The position numbers were made by a program, and so were the translations under genes. 64,000 bases of DNA from Cymbidium sinense (taxonomy: Eukaryota > Streptophyta > Magnoliopsida > Asparagales > Orchidaceae), in contig CM038222.1 in the NCBI GenBank assembly GCA_021442155.1, positions 58,006,266 to 58,070,265 on the forward strand, written 5' to 3'. The notes below the pieces were generated by a model. That model did not search any database. It was not told the origin of the DNA and worked only from the letters and a program-made list of their open reading frames with translations. Of the stretch, positions 10,532 to 21,495 are shown in pieces (positions within the stretch are counted from its first letter, which is position 1; each line of letters opens with the position of its first letter).

Positions 10532-12511
10532 TCAATTAGAGCCACATATTAGAGCTTGAACAGTTTCAACTTTAAGATTTGGCATAAGTATCAACAACTC
10601 TCTCTCCGCACCAAGGTCAACTCGAAACTGTGTTAATTGGAATAGATAAAATATCAACGCCATTCTTGAGTATATATGATATTTTAGATGGTTGTTTTTC
10701 CACCAAGCAATCACATCAAAACTACGACCTTCTGGATTTATCTCTAACCCATCTTCAAGATAGTTATCTAGATCTGATTTTGTGGGTCTTCTACTTGATT
10801 TTTTTGATAGATAAGCAGTAAAGTCATGCCAACCACTATATTTTCTTGTAAGAGTATCCTGTGTTGACTTGCTACTGCTGCCTGTGTTACTTTCACCTCT
10901 AAATGTCCCACTACTTGTAGTTTCAGTTTTTGGTTCAAGGCATTCAACATATTCTTCATATAACTCATATAGTAAAATACAAACATATGCAATATTTCAA
11001 TTTCTTTCATCTCCTTCATAGATCATAGGGTATGAAAACTCAATGACAACAAATTTCATTCTTGGGTCCATAACTGCACCAAATGCCAAAGGTTACATTA
11101 TTCTAATATTTTTCAAAATTTTCTTTCATTTTTCTAGTCATGTGCTTGATGAAGTCATCAAAAGATAGTCTATCATTCAAGACTTTCTTTATAGTACAAA
11201 GAGAGAAATAAATTGGATATTGGGTATTCAAACGAAATGATATTGCCTCATTAAAACCAATATCACAAACCTTTTCTATTTTATTCCATTCATCCTCTTA
11301 GGCGTTACAATATGTAATCTCCTCTCATTATATGAAAGAAAGCTTCTTTTAGTTGAAGTGCAACAACCAACATATTATATGTTGAATTCTAATGTGTTGA
11401 ACAGTCCATGATAAGCTTTCTTGTTGGTAGTTGTAACTGTTGAACAACATCAACAAATTTCATAAGTCTACCTTCTGAAGCATTCATAAAACTAACAGTA
11501 TCATGGATTTTCTCAACAACAAATTCTATACCTTTAACCCCATCCTTCACCATTAAATTCAAAATATGTGCACAACAACGTACATGAAATAGTCTTCCCC
11601 AAAGAATAATTTCTTCTTATCCATAAACCATCTTTAATAACTTGATAGTCGATCATTATTTGATGCATTATCAACTGATAAGGTAAATATTTTATTCTCA
11701 AGACCCCACTCAATTAGGGCCTTATAGAATGTGTCAACAATTTTAGAAGCGGTATGTGGAGGTGGTAGATGTAAAAAACTAAGAACTCTTTTTTGATATT
11801 TCCAGTTTGAGTCCACATAATGTGTAGTGACAGCCATATAAGATATCTGTTGATTCTTTGATTTCCAAATATCAGTAGTGAAACTCACTCTATTTATACT
11901 ATTTAATGTGTTCTTTAATTCTCTTTTCTCCTTTTCATATACTAGCATCATATAATCAGTTCTGAGAATTTAGAAGTATGGTGACATGGACTAACAAGAT
12001 TAAATCCAAATTCCCCATAATCGAAAATGGTTTTCATTAATCAAAATATAATGAGCAATCATCTCCTAACTTTTGTTTGATCAAACTTAAAAGTTAAGTT
12101 AATCCTCGATTTATTTCCAATGAATCATAATCTGAATCAAAAATTTTTTTTTTCATTAATGTGCACTCTAGCACATCGATCTAAGTGTCTCTAAATTATG
12201 TAGTTGCACCGATACCTATAGCAAGCTTTTTTCTTGCAATGACAACATTCCCCTTTTTTTGCCAAGGAAGAACAACTTCTTTAAACTCCTCCCAAACACA
12301 TTGATGTTTTCTTTCTTTTTCTTAATTCAATTAGATTTTCAAGATTAACTTCATCATCACCCTTGTCAACCAAATAATTAATAACATCATTCTCCCCCTC
12401 ATAATTATTACCATCTACATTGCTATTATGCTCCTCAATTTGGACACCCACAAATCGAACACATTACATCCAATAACTCATCCTCTCTAAGTCTGGTGTT
12501 GCCATTTTAAT
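10532..12511 (-). pseudogene. hAT transposase (RICESLEEPER-like), broken
   Basis: On the minus strand translation would start at the ATG at 12505 (MATPDLER). About 200-240 nt on comes a BED-finger-like stretch, HQCVWEEFKEVVLP then a Lys-rich segment and IGIGATT. A long core segment (11634-11951) contains VSFTTDIWKSKNQQISYMAV, then WGLENKIFTLSVDNASNND. These are the TD-x-W and L-x-x-DNASNND signatures of the hAT transposase catalytic core. The C-terminal dimerisation domain is at 10532-10714 (IAWWKNNHLKY, then VETVQALICGSN). At least five frameshifts and many stops separate these. The expected role is cut-and-paste transposition in the nucleus. The protein family is secure; the copy is dead. 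Confidence 0.85.
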
Positions 12512-13634
12512 CTAAAACAAAACAATAAATGATAACTCAATGAATGAAGAAGATAATTAATTTATTAAATATTAAAAAATTTAAAATACCAAATTTTGTA
12601 TATTTGCACTTTGTAACAATCAAAACCCAATACTCTATCTTTTATCCAAGCATAAATACTCCAATAACTCGTAATTCATCAAGAACATAGAAGCCAACAC
12701 AGAAAATCATTTCATTGTTAGCAAATATAAGTAAGAGTGGCATAGGTTGTGTTTGATATATAATCAAGATTCAAGAGTGGCATAGGTTATGTTCGATTTT
12801 TCCCCAACTATAATTACTGTATTTCTTAGAAGAATACATGAACCTTTTGGAAAGTAATATAAAATCCATGATAAGAGAAATGTAATGGTCTATGTGTAGC
12901 CCTAAAATAATATTATCCAAGCCTCAAAGGTGATAAATAGCAGTACTAAAATAATATTATCCATGATAAGAGCAATGTCATGATTATTATTATTATTGCA
13001 TCAACTTATTAAAATCATCACCATTCTCATGCTACATAGCTTTAGAATTCCATTTGAAGAATTCCAACATAAAGAATTCCTTTAGAAATAGAATGCCAGG
13101 CAGAATAATAGAATGCCTTTAGAATTCTCAAAGTAAGAAACCTTTTTTAGTAATTTTCTTTCTATTATCAAGATTCAAGACTCAAGAGTATAACAGATAA
13201 CATACACACTAAACCAAAGTTACCAACCCAACATAAAAATTAATTCATTTACAACAATCAAACCAATCATCATCAAAATCGGCATACTCATTACACACCT
13301 AATCGAAAGATCACACATCTGACACACTACACAACATAAGACAAAATGTAAGACAAGGTTGAATGCAGAGGATAAGCACATTCAAGTCAATCAAGAATAA
13401 AATTGATTTTTGTTGTTGAACAATAGTTACAAAAATACATCAAATCCAAATAATCATCACAACCGAACATAGCCATTACTCATTAGACACATAATCCAAA
13501 AGAACATCAAAACCAAAGATAGATATCACACACCTAATTCGAATCATCATCAAATCAAAATACCAAATGTGAGCATAAGAAAATGAACTCACCACCAAGA
13601 TCAAGTCGATCTTGTAATCGACTCACGCACTTAC
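12512..13634 (-). other. Probable intron in the hAT transposase 5' region
   Basis: On the minus strand a donor GGAG|GTAAGTGCG lies at 13634, and an acceptor TTGTTTTGTTTTAG ends at 12512, seven bases before the transposase ATG at 12505. The interval is 1123 bp, AT-rich and without coding signal. That the two sites are used together is inferred from their strength and placement. Confidence 0.6.
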
Positions 13635-13860
13635 CTCCAACACCCAACGCGTGATTGGGGCCAGAAGATGAGGGAACTGTGTGAGAGGTTGAGACTCGAG
13701 ATGTCGAGAGTGAGAGCCTGAGAAGTAGAGCCATAGGTGAGAAAGGAGAGAGTCGAGACTCAAGAGCGGCAAAGGCGATTGAAGAGAGGCAAGAGCCGAG
13801 AGATGAGAGGCGAGACTCAAGAGGCTTCTAATTAGGGCAAATCAGAGATGCAGAGTCCAT
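13635..13860 (-). other. Probable 5' leader exon of the hAT transposase gene
   Basis: Minus-strand sequence rich in CTC/TCT (for example TCGACTCTCTCC), typical of plant leader exons. It ends in a consensus splice donor at 13634. It could be read as an open frame of 65 codons, but the composition is repetitive and I regard it as untranslated. The transcription start is not defined; 13860-13915 holds nothing recognisable. Confidence 0.45.
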
Positions 13861-13914
13861 CGACAAAGGATATAACTCGAGTGACAATTACGAATGCTAA
13901 ATGCGTAATATTCA

Positions 13915-14095
13915 AAGCTTGAGTGGCGAGTAAATGATCTGAGCCTCTTTTTACTCGAGCTCGAGCTCATTAAATGACTCGATCATTCCTTTCAGCTCGA
14001 GCTCGAGCTCAAGACTCTATTTGAACAGTAAACGAGCCAGTTATCAAGTTGAGCTCGAGCCGGCTCGCGAGTAAGCTCGACTCGGTTGCACCCCT
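13915..14095. repeat. hAT right terminal and subterminal repeats
   Basis: Multiple GCTCGAGCTC motifs (13955-13975, 13995-14015, 14050-14065), then the right end TTGCACCCCT at 14095. Read inward this is AGGGGTGCAA, the mate of the left end. Confidence 0.75.
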
Positions 14096-14103
14096 ACTCC
14101 TGC
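14096..14103. repeat. Right 8-bp target-site duplication of the hAT element
   Basis: ACTCCTGC; it pairs with 6848-6855 with one mismatch. Confidence 0.75.
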
Positions 14104-14995
14104 TATAGCTCTAGCAAGGGCTACTACCCCTTCCTTGGACACCCCAAAGGGGAAGACTGCCTTGGTTTCTGAGATAGTCTCCTCCATCGAGGGTGCTAGC
14201 TCGCCCGCCATACCTACATACCAGCCGCAATAAGGACTGCAAGATCAAGCGTCATCACAAGAGGGTGGAGAGAGAGATGGACGATGCTTCCCATATGGAT
14301 GAGGAGGGATCTCCCTTTGAGACCTCTTCACATTTGAGTGGTAGTAGGTTCCACCCCCACTCAATCTCAGATGGAGAGGAGGACTACAGGAGGATTGCTA
14401 CACTACCTCCACCACCAACATATTTCAGACCGCTAGGGAGCATGGAAGCCCCACGGAGTCCTTGCAAGGGTGGCTCTGGGATGCTCAAGTCCATATAATT
14501 TTTTGATCGAGGAGTTATCCCTAGGAGAGTCCTGATCTCTAGAGGAGAGAGCCTTGAGGCTGTCATCAACTCATCCAAGTAAGAGGAGCAGGAGGTCAAG
14601 GCCGCCTCGCCTGATGGATTTTCTCGATCACCTACTAGGAATCGTGACAACATCGACTGTGCTACTCATCATGAGGAGTAGGCTTATAGTGAGGATATTC
14701 GCTACCTTCACACTCCACTCACCGCCACCATCACCTATCCGTCACGGCATCCCCCATTCCAACCAAGATCGAAGTGCCCATGGGAAAGAGCACTAAGGTG
14801 ATTGCCACTGGGATCCCACTCCATCTACTCCACCCGTTGAGGTGAGGTCGAGCTCTCCTATTTGATCTCCCGCCTCACCTATGGAGAAGTAGGAATGGTG
14901 ACCTAAGGCCGCCATGGTTGAGTCACCACAGCCATAACAGCATACAATTGCACTCTCAGCATCTACGAAAGAGGGGGTAGAGAGAATATAGATGT
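14104..14995 (+). pseudogene. gag N-terminal region remnant, inner element, right of hAT
   Basis: This continues the gag interrupted at 6847. The piece 14193-14498 includes KIKRHHKRVEREMDDASH, matching the third element's MIKRYHTRITREMEAATQ near 55946. A Pro-rich segment (PPPPTYFRPL) matches SPPLVVRFQPP at 56107-56139. Frameshifts follow at about 14500 and 14700. Near 14985-15015 the sequence jumps from N-terminal gag straight to the second half of the capsid-like core, a deletion of about 0.9 kb relative to the outer copy. Confidence 0.65.
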
Positions 14996-15790
14996 AGTGT
15001 CCATGGTAGTAGATCCTCCCAGCAAAGGGTAACTATGGGTGACCTCATTGTGGTACAATAAAATCCCAATGAGTCCCTTGTTGATTATATTCTTAGGTGG
15101 AGAAACCTGAGCATGAAATGCAAATCACAGCTGTCCAAACAGCATGCTATAGAAATTCTTCTCAAGAATATTCACGACCCGGTTGCTTTCATGCTCAAAG
15201 GATTTACAATCAAAATCTTTGAGAAGTTAATCAACAAGGCGGCTAGCTTATAAGGGGAAGCCAAATAGTTACCTTTTCACGACCAATCGTTCAATCCTAA
15301 GCCGCAGAAAGCATTCAAAAAGAAGCCAGGGGTAGTAGTGTTAGTAGACAAAGGGAAGCAGCTAGCTAGAGCTCAGTATGAGAGACGTCGTGCATAGAAT
15401 CCTCCATTGCCACCTCCTCTACCACCACCTCGACCAAGATACACCAACATACCACGGGCCGCCTCCATAATAATATACTCAACAATGACACTCATATTCA
15501 CCGCCAGGTAGCTATTACCCATCTACCCTTATCAATAGATTGAATAAGCCATATTCATTCAAGAGGAAGGTAGTTAGGAAGATCTTTAAGAATCACTTAA
15601 AGAAATCTGACTTTCAGTTACTTGAGCCCAAGAGACCGAAAGATGTGGGCAAAAGTAATGATCCTAACTATTGCCCTTACCACCGCATGGTTAGTCATAT
15701 ATTTGAGGATTATATCACCTTTAAGGACTGGCTTGAGCACAACTACAAGTTAGGAGCTATTGTTATCCCTAAGGAATACTTGTTAGAATA
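14996..15790 (+). pseudogene. gag core C-terminus and zinc-knuckle remnant, inner element
   Basis: It starts inside the core at TMGDLIVVQ-like sequence, then SLVDYI and a ScMKC-like segment, then GFTIK and EKLINKAA. A Pro-rich hinge follows at 15390-15450. The last open piece (15540-15788, 83 codons) carries DPNYCPYHRMVSHIFEDY, the zinc-knuckle-like motif with its final Cys replaced by Tyr, then FKDWLEHNYKLGAIVIPKEYL. The motif would bind RNA for packaging; here it is defective. The stop at 15789 sits at the same place as a stop in the outer copy. Confidence 0.75.
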
Positions 15791-16770
15791 ACCCTCCAGT
15801 TCTATCAGAGTAATTCTTGGGGATACTTATGATCCTCTTAAGATAAAAGAAGGTTGGGATATTGCCTTATCCCAAACCTCTAAAAAAGTGGTCTCTAAGA
15901 TCAAGAAGCTTTCTTTACAGGTACCTGAAGCAACTCAAACCTCCAACACCAAGGAAGGTTTGCAAGTTGCCAAAGACTACTTGAAGAAGGTGTCAGCTCA
16001 ACAGCAGCATCAGCCTACCTTACTTGCTTGGGATAGCATAGTAGCATAACCACCATCCGAGCTCAGCACTCCATCCACCGTTGCAGCTACTACTTCTTCC
16101 TCCACTAGCTCCTCTTCTACCAATAGGAGCATTGTATCAGTGGACAAGGGCACTATACCCCTTTCCCGCTTACTTTATTAGATTTCTATCATGTACCTCC
16201 ATCTAAGAAAAAATCAATGAAGAAAGCTTTCACTTACATCTTGTCCACTTATGATACTCTAGATTTTATTTCTCTTAAAACTCTCAAGTCTACAAAATAA
16301 TAATGATAACTCTAGATCATTCGATTTAGAAATGGATTTCCATTTCTTAATCACAGTTCACCTCTTGAGATTGATTTGGATTCATCCGACTTTGATGATC
16401 CTATAGGAGAAGTGGTACGTACACCTGATGAGAAGGTAGAACTTCATATAAATTCATCATTCGAAGAGGTCACTGAAGTTAACCTTCGCAGTGGAAAAGT
16501 TCTACCTCCTAGGGTGGCACCTCAGGATAAGGGTAAGCAAATCATTGGTTCTAAAGAGCAGATAGCCTCTCCACAAGATGCTCCACCCATGGATATGCTT
16601 GTGGAGGATCAAGCCAAGGTTGACTATAATATCCTAACACATCTTAGAAAGCTACAAGCTAAGTTAAGCATATATGACACCCTTATCTTATCCAAAGAGA
16701 TGAGGGAATCCCTAATCAAGGCTCTTCTTGATATGGAGATATGCTTAGTCTAGCTGACCGCTACTGAAGA
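15791..16770 (+). pseudogene. gag-protease linker remnant, inner element
   Basis: Variable Ser/Thr-rich linker (16090-16130), then an open segment of 125 codons (16376-16750). It starts within the LEIDLDSSDF landmark and ends with HLRKLQAKLSIYDTL, ILSKEMRESLIKALLDMEICL. The conserved tail occurs in all three copies immediately before protease. No known domain matches; predicted helical. The frame ends at a TAG at 16751. Confidence 0.65.
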
Positions 16771-17180
16771 GGATGCTCACAGTTTAAAGGACACTCTAGG
16801 AGTTACATTCAGTGATGTAGACTTGCTTCTAGTGATGACCAAGTACAACCACCCCATTTACATTATAGTAGATATTGAAAGATACATGATATCCAGAGTT
16901 CTTGTCGACTAGGGTGCATCAATAAATATTATAAGTCTAAAACCCTCACTTAGTTGAGGATTAACATCTCCAAACTTTCAAAAGAGAGGATGATGTTGAG
17001 AGGATTCAATGAACAAGATGAGAAGGCTTTAGGCTCTATAGTATTGCCATTAGAAGTAGATGATTGGAAGACTACCGCCAAGTTTCACATTATAGACTCA
17101 GATACAACTTTCAATGCTTTGCTTGGGAGACCATGAATCCATCCTCTCTACACTAGTGCATGAAGTCCATGAGGGGTGAG
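16771..17180 (+). pseudogene. Aspartic protease remnant, inner element (active-site stop)
   Basis: Retropepsin-like domain at about 16855-17140. The active site reads VLVD-stop-GASINI: the Ser codon of the D-S-G triad is a TAG at 16909-16911, so the enzyme cannot be made. Downstream are MMLRGFN, LGSIVLPLEV, FHIIDSDTTFNALLGRP; the last block is the C-terminal hydrophobic-Gly motif of retropepsins (ALLGRP). It is otherwise the best preserved C-terminal half of the three copies. Confidence 0.8.
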
Positions 17181-17288
17181 ATTGAATATTTCATCAAAGG
17201 AGATCTTAAGTCATTTACAGTTCATGAGATCGGAATATATGAGGATGCGACCTACTATCTCCTCAAAATCAAGTCTATTCGAACTTGA

Positions 17289-17420
17289 GAAAGTTTAAAA
17301 TAAAAGAAAAGAAAAGGAAAAGAAAAGAAAAGAAAAGAAAAAAAAGAAAAGAAAAAGAAAAAAAAGGAAATGAGAAAGAAAATAAAAGGGAGCGAGAAAT
17401 AGATTTGGAGGAGAAAGTAG
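17289..17420 (+). repeat. Purine-rich tract between protease and RT, inner element
   Basis: About 130 nt of AAAAG/GAAAAG repeats on the plus strand, at the same place as 3343-3440 and 58135-58240. See the finding on conserved purine tracts. Confidence 0.7.
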
Positions 17421-18356
17421 AGCCTGACATTAGATTCCACCCATAGTTCATCTATTCAACATATGGGTAGGATGACTCAACCTCCACCAGTGAGGGAGAG
17501 AGATCCAGACATGCCTAGAGATGGAAGACCTCCTTATTGGCCATCCAATAGACTACACCTACTATCTATATAAACTTAGAATCTAATTTAGAGGATGAGT
17601 CATATATGATTAGTACTAGAAGCACTTCCGGACATAGTAGATCCCCATGCAAGTGAGTTGAGCTGACAAGATGATGGCTCCCTAAGCAAATCATAAGTGT
17701 ATCCGAGTCTATATGTGAAATAGTGAAGCATCAGTTGGGAACTTTAGTTCTAACCCCACTTTCCTCACAAAAAGTTGAGGGTTTGGTAGTTAAGGAAGCC
17801 CCTAAGTCTTCCATAAATGTAAAGGTGCAGAAGTTCTTTCTTGGAGCATCATGCTCAAGTCAAGAAGTTGATGTAGAACTTGAGGATGATTCATATAAAG
17901 ATTTATTAGAATTAATTGGTATTCTATTCTTGTTCTTAATTTAGCAAAGAAAGGATTAATTCCACATGCTTCTAAACACAGTCGGATTACTTTGAAAGGT
18001 TATGAGACAACAAATGCACATTCACAATCAAGATTGGACTAGGATTCATAGTGGGTCAAGGATGATGATGATTACGCTAGTCATCACCAATCATTTGAAT
18101 CGAGTTCTTTTCAAATCATGCTAACTCATATGAGGAGGTGTGCTTAGAAACTTCAGATGATCCAAATGACTTTGAAGTCAAGGATGCACTACCAGAGTTT
18201 GAAGAGGAGATTAGATCAACTATCGATGAGCTCAAAGAAATCAACCTAGGAACTGAAGAAGATCCACACCCAGCATATATCAGTTTTATATTGAATGAAA
18301 AAGAAACCAATGATTTAGTGAAGCTATTGATTGAGTTTAAGGATTGCTTTGCATAG
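17421..18356 (+). pseudogene. Protease-RT linker remnant, inner element
   Basis: Collinear with 32690-33640 and 58267-58770. It begins MGRMTQPPP (17463) and then loses the Arg/Gly-rich block through changes. The 17723-17941 piece (KHQLGTLVLTPLSSQKVEGLVVKEAPKSS) matches the other copies. 18138-18353 (72 codons) has an acidic stretch then DLVKLLIEFKDCFA, the segment that precedes RT in plant Ty3 elements. No enzymatic domain. Confidence 0.65.
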
Positions 18357-19690
18357 AGTTATGAAGAGATGCCCGATCTATCTCGACATAGCAATCAAAA
18401 TAATAGAGAACCTAATGCTAACCCTATCAAGAGCTCCTAGATGCATGCAATTAGACATAATAGCTCACTTCAAATCAAGAAATTGATCAATGCTGGCTTT
18501 ATTAGGGAAGAAAAATATCCTACTTGGTTGGCCAGTGTCATCCCAGTTAAGAAAAAGAATGGCCAAATTGACATATGCGTTGATTTTAGGGATCCAAATA
18601 AGACACATCCTAAGGATGAATTCCCACTTCCTATACCAGAATTAATGGTGGACATTGCCTCATCTCATGCAATATTCTCCTTTATGGATGGGTCATCTGG
18701 TTACAACCAAATTAAGATGACCCTAGAGGATGAAAGAAACACTGCCTTTCAAACCCCGATCGGAATGTATTGTTATAAGGTCATGCCTTTCGACCTTAAA
18801 ATGTCTGCTACATCGGAGCCATGACTCAAATCTGATGAACTCATTCATCATCAAGTTTAATGCTACATCGATGATCTCGTTATCAAAAGTAAAGAAAAGG
18901 AAGACCATCTCTTTAAATTGAGAGTAGTTTTTGAATGGTTAAGATAATACAACCTCAAAATGAACCTCTTGAAGTGTGCATTCAGAGTAGCTTCTGGAAA
19001 CTTTCATTAGTTTGTTGTCTGACACTGAGGAATTGAAATCGATCTAGAAAATATCAAAGCGATATTAGAAATGCCACCCCATAAAAGCCTAGCATAACTC
19101 AAGTCATTCCAAGGGTCATTGGCGTATCTAAGACACTTCATTTCCAACTTATCAAGAAGATGCCAACCATTCTCAGCACTTGTCAAAAAAGATGCTAAGT
19201 TTAAATGGGATGATAAGTGCCAGCATGCTTTCGAAGACATCAAGTAATATCTGATGACACCACTAGTCCTAGCAGCCCCTATCCTGGGAAAGCCACTCAT
19301 ATTATATATTGCTGCATTAGACGGCTCCCTTGGTGATTTATTGGCTCAAACCAATGATAAAGGAAAGGAGAACACTCTCTATTATCTCAGTCATCATCTA
19401 ATCCCTGCTGAGGCAAACTATCCACCGATTGAAAAGCACTGCTTAGCTTTAATCTTTGCATCCCAAAAAATATGATATTACATGCTTTCTCATAAGGTGA
19501 ACTTGATCTCTAGAGTCAATCCACTACAATATCTCATGACATGGCTGACCTTATTTGGACAGTTGGTACATTAGTGCATGATTTTATCTCAGTTTGATAT
19601 AACATTCGTACCCCTCCATGCCATAAAGGGATAAGCACTTGCATTTCTAGCAGACATCCACTCCTCACGATTCTCTCGCTTAAGATGATC
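18357..19690 (+). pseudogene. Reverse transcriptase and RNase H remnant, inner element
   Basis: RT begins near 18441: IKKLINAGFIREEKYPTWLA, then CVDFRDPNKTHPKDEFPLP, SFMDGSSGYNQI, AFQTPIG and FDLKMSAT. The catalytic YIDD is at 18864-18875, followed by LVIKSKEKEDHL. The connection and first RNase H domain follow: PFSALVKKDAKFKWDDKC, YIAALDGSLGDLLAQ, then ANYPPIEKHCLALIFASQ at about 19411-19475. The domain order and spacing are normal for a Ty3 RT-RNase H. A frameshift follows near 18820, with TAA/TAG codons at 18858, 18946, 19014, 19096 and 19246. The enzyme would copy the RNA genome inside the particle. Confidence 0.9.
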
Positions 19691-20150
19691 TCCCGATGAA
19701 CAAATCATGAACTTAGGGGTACTAGTCCTCACCATTGGGAGATGTACTTTGATGCACCTTCTCAAAGAGGAGAAGAACCATAACTTACTATCCTAGAAGG
19801 TGGGTAGGAATAGTTCTCCTAACTCTGAGCGATGTGATGAGATTCTCATATCATCTCCAATCCATGAACCAACAATGAAGCGAATATGAGGCTTTGTTTG
19901 CCCCGAGTTAGTCATTACACTGCTCGAGTATCAACATCTTTGAGGATTCTCAGTTAGTCATCAACTAAATCGCTGAGACTTACAAGGTTCTAAAGCTTAA
20001 GCTCCATCATTACCACAACTATACTATAGAATTGTTGGCCCAAATCCCAGAGGTTACCATCTACAAGATTCCTCGAGAAGAGAATGCAATAGCAGATGCA
20101 TTAGCCAGCTTGCCAAAGAGCTGGCATGTTCATAAGGTAAGTCCATTCTA
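19691..20150 (+). pseudogene. Second (archaeal-type) RNase H remnant, inner element
   Basis: Region between RNase H and integrase containing MNLGVL, then degenerate LLTLSDVMRFSYHL-like sequence and a C-terminal part in which PREENAIADALASLPK can be read across frames (about 20070-20120). The same block in the outer element (34955-35400) is clearer and has FGDS plus VDALA. A second RNase H at this place is a diagnostic of the plant Tat lineage. Heavy frame damage; the call leans on the outer copy. Confidence 0.65.
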
Positions 20151-21495
20151 ATAAGGGTCCAAAATAGACAAGTCTTATCTTTTATTGATGTTGAACTCAT
20201 TGAGAGATTCTCTCTTGAAGGGGAGGTTGCCATTACTAGTAAGGATGAGAAGCTCGATTGGAGGCAACCATTCATAGATTATTTAAATGTAGACAAACTA
20301 ACTGAAGAGAAATTACTAGCACACCAAGTGAAGTAGAGATCCCTTTCGTATACTCTTGTAGGCGGCACCTTGTACCGACAGTCCTTCGATCATATATGGT
20401 TACATTGTCTGGACAAACACGAAGCCCAGAGGATCGTGATTGAGGTACACTCAGGGTTATGTGGAGCACATCAATCCGGTCCAAAGATGAAAGCCAAGAT
20501 CAAGAGATTGGGATACTACTGGCCTTCAATGATCACAGACTGCATGGACATAGCTAGGAGATGCCACCAATGTCAGATACATGGTGTGGTCCTACATCAA
20601 CCTCCGAACATTCTACATCCTACATTAGCCTCATGGCCATTTGAGTGTTTACCGACAGGGTCCGATCGATCCTCCTTCTTACAAAGGTCATCGATTCATT
20701 CTAGTTGCTACTGACTACTTTTCCAAGTGGGCGGAGGCAATCCCACTTAGAGAGGTCACAGCTCAACATGTGCTCCAATTTTTTAGAAACTATATCGTAT
20801 ATAGGTTCGGAGTGCTTTGATGAATTATAGTCGATAATGATACTGCATTCAAGAGCATTAAAATCAACAGCTTTGCTCGGAGACACAACATATATTGAAG
20901 ATATTCTACCATCTACTACCCAAGGGCATATGAGTTAGCAGAAGCCTTCAACAAAACCCTCATTCAAATATTGAAGAAGATACTAGATGATAACAAATGA
21001 TGATGGCATGAATAGTTAGTTGAAGCCTTGTGGGCCTACCGCACCACATACATAACTCCAACTCAATCTACCCCTTTCTCCTTAGGGTATAGGTTCAAAG
21101 CCGTTATACCATTAGAAGTCCAACTCCCATCACTAAGGATAGCCGTGGGTAGTAAAATCACAATGAAACAAAATGCCAAGTTACGGTTGGAAGAGCTTGA
21201 AGGTTTGGAGGAGAGACACCTACGGACATGCCAGAACCTTGAGTTATACAAAGCCAAGATGATTCAAGCTCATAATAAGTTGGTCCGTCTTAGAGCTTTT
21301 CAAGTAGGAGAGCTTGTTTTAGTTCTAAGGAGGCCAATTATTGCTGCCAAAAAAGATAAGAGGTTTGAACCCACTTGGGAAGGCCCTTGCCATAGAGAAG
21401 GCCTACAAGGAGGGTCTTACCAACTCATAAATTGTAAAGAAGAGTGTCCGATGCTTCCAATCAATGGGCTCTACTTAAAGAAATACTATACATAA
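20151..21495 (+). pseudogene. Integrase remnant, inner element
   Basis: The N-terminal zinc-binding segment at 20370-20585 has EVHSGLCGAHQSGPKMKAKI followed by RCHQCQ, a complete H-H-C-C set. The catalytic core follows across frames: a damaged first-Asp segment near 20660, FSKWAEAIPLREVTAQH (20720), VDND-TAF with the second Asp (20830), and AEAFNKTLI with the Glu (20940). The C-terminal domain is the long open piece 21028-21492: PLEVQLPSLRIA, FQVGELVLVLRRP, FEPTWEGPC, GGSYQL. This is a GPY-like module, and no chromodomain follows. The end at 21493-21495 is the natural pol stop, shared in position with the outer copy. Confidence 0.88.

Larger units (their letters stand above)
6856..14095 (-). 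mobile_element. hAT superfamily DNA transposon, 7.2 kb, decayed autonomous copy
   Basis: The ends are AGGGGTACA on the left and, read inward from the right, AGGGGTGCA: short terminal inverted repeats of hAT type. Both ends carry dense subterminal GCTCGAGC/AGCTCGAGCT motifs. A transposase pseudogene with BED-finger-like start, RNase H-like core and C-terminal dimerisation region lies on the minus strand (10532-12511). Its leader exon and intron are at 12512-13860. It is the most recent insertion event in the window because it interrupts the inner element. Confidence 0.85.

Noticed and set aside
18441..19690. Possibility that RT here belongs to a caulimovirus-like endogenous virus.
   Set aside because: The flanking LTRs, the integrase after two RNase H domains and the lack of a movement-protein motif fit a Ty3/gypsy Tat-like retrotransposon.
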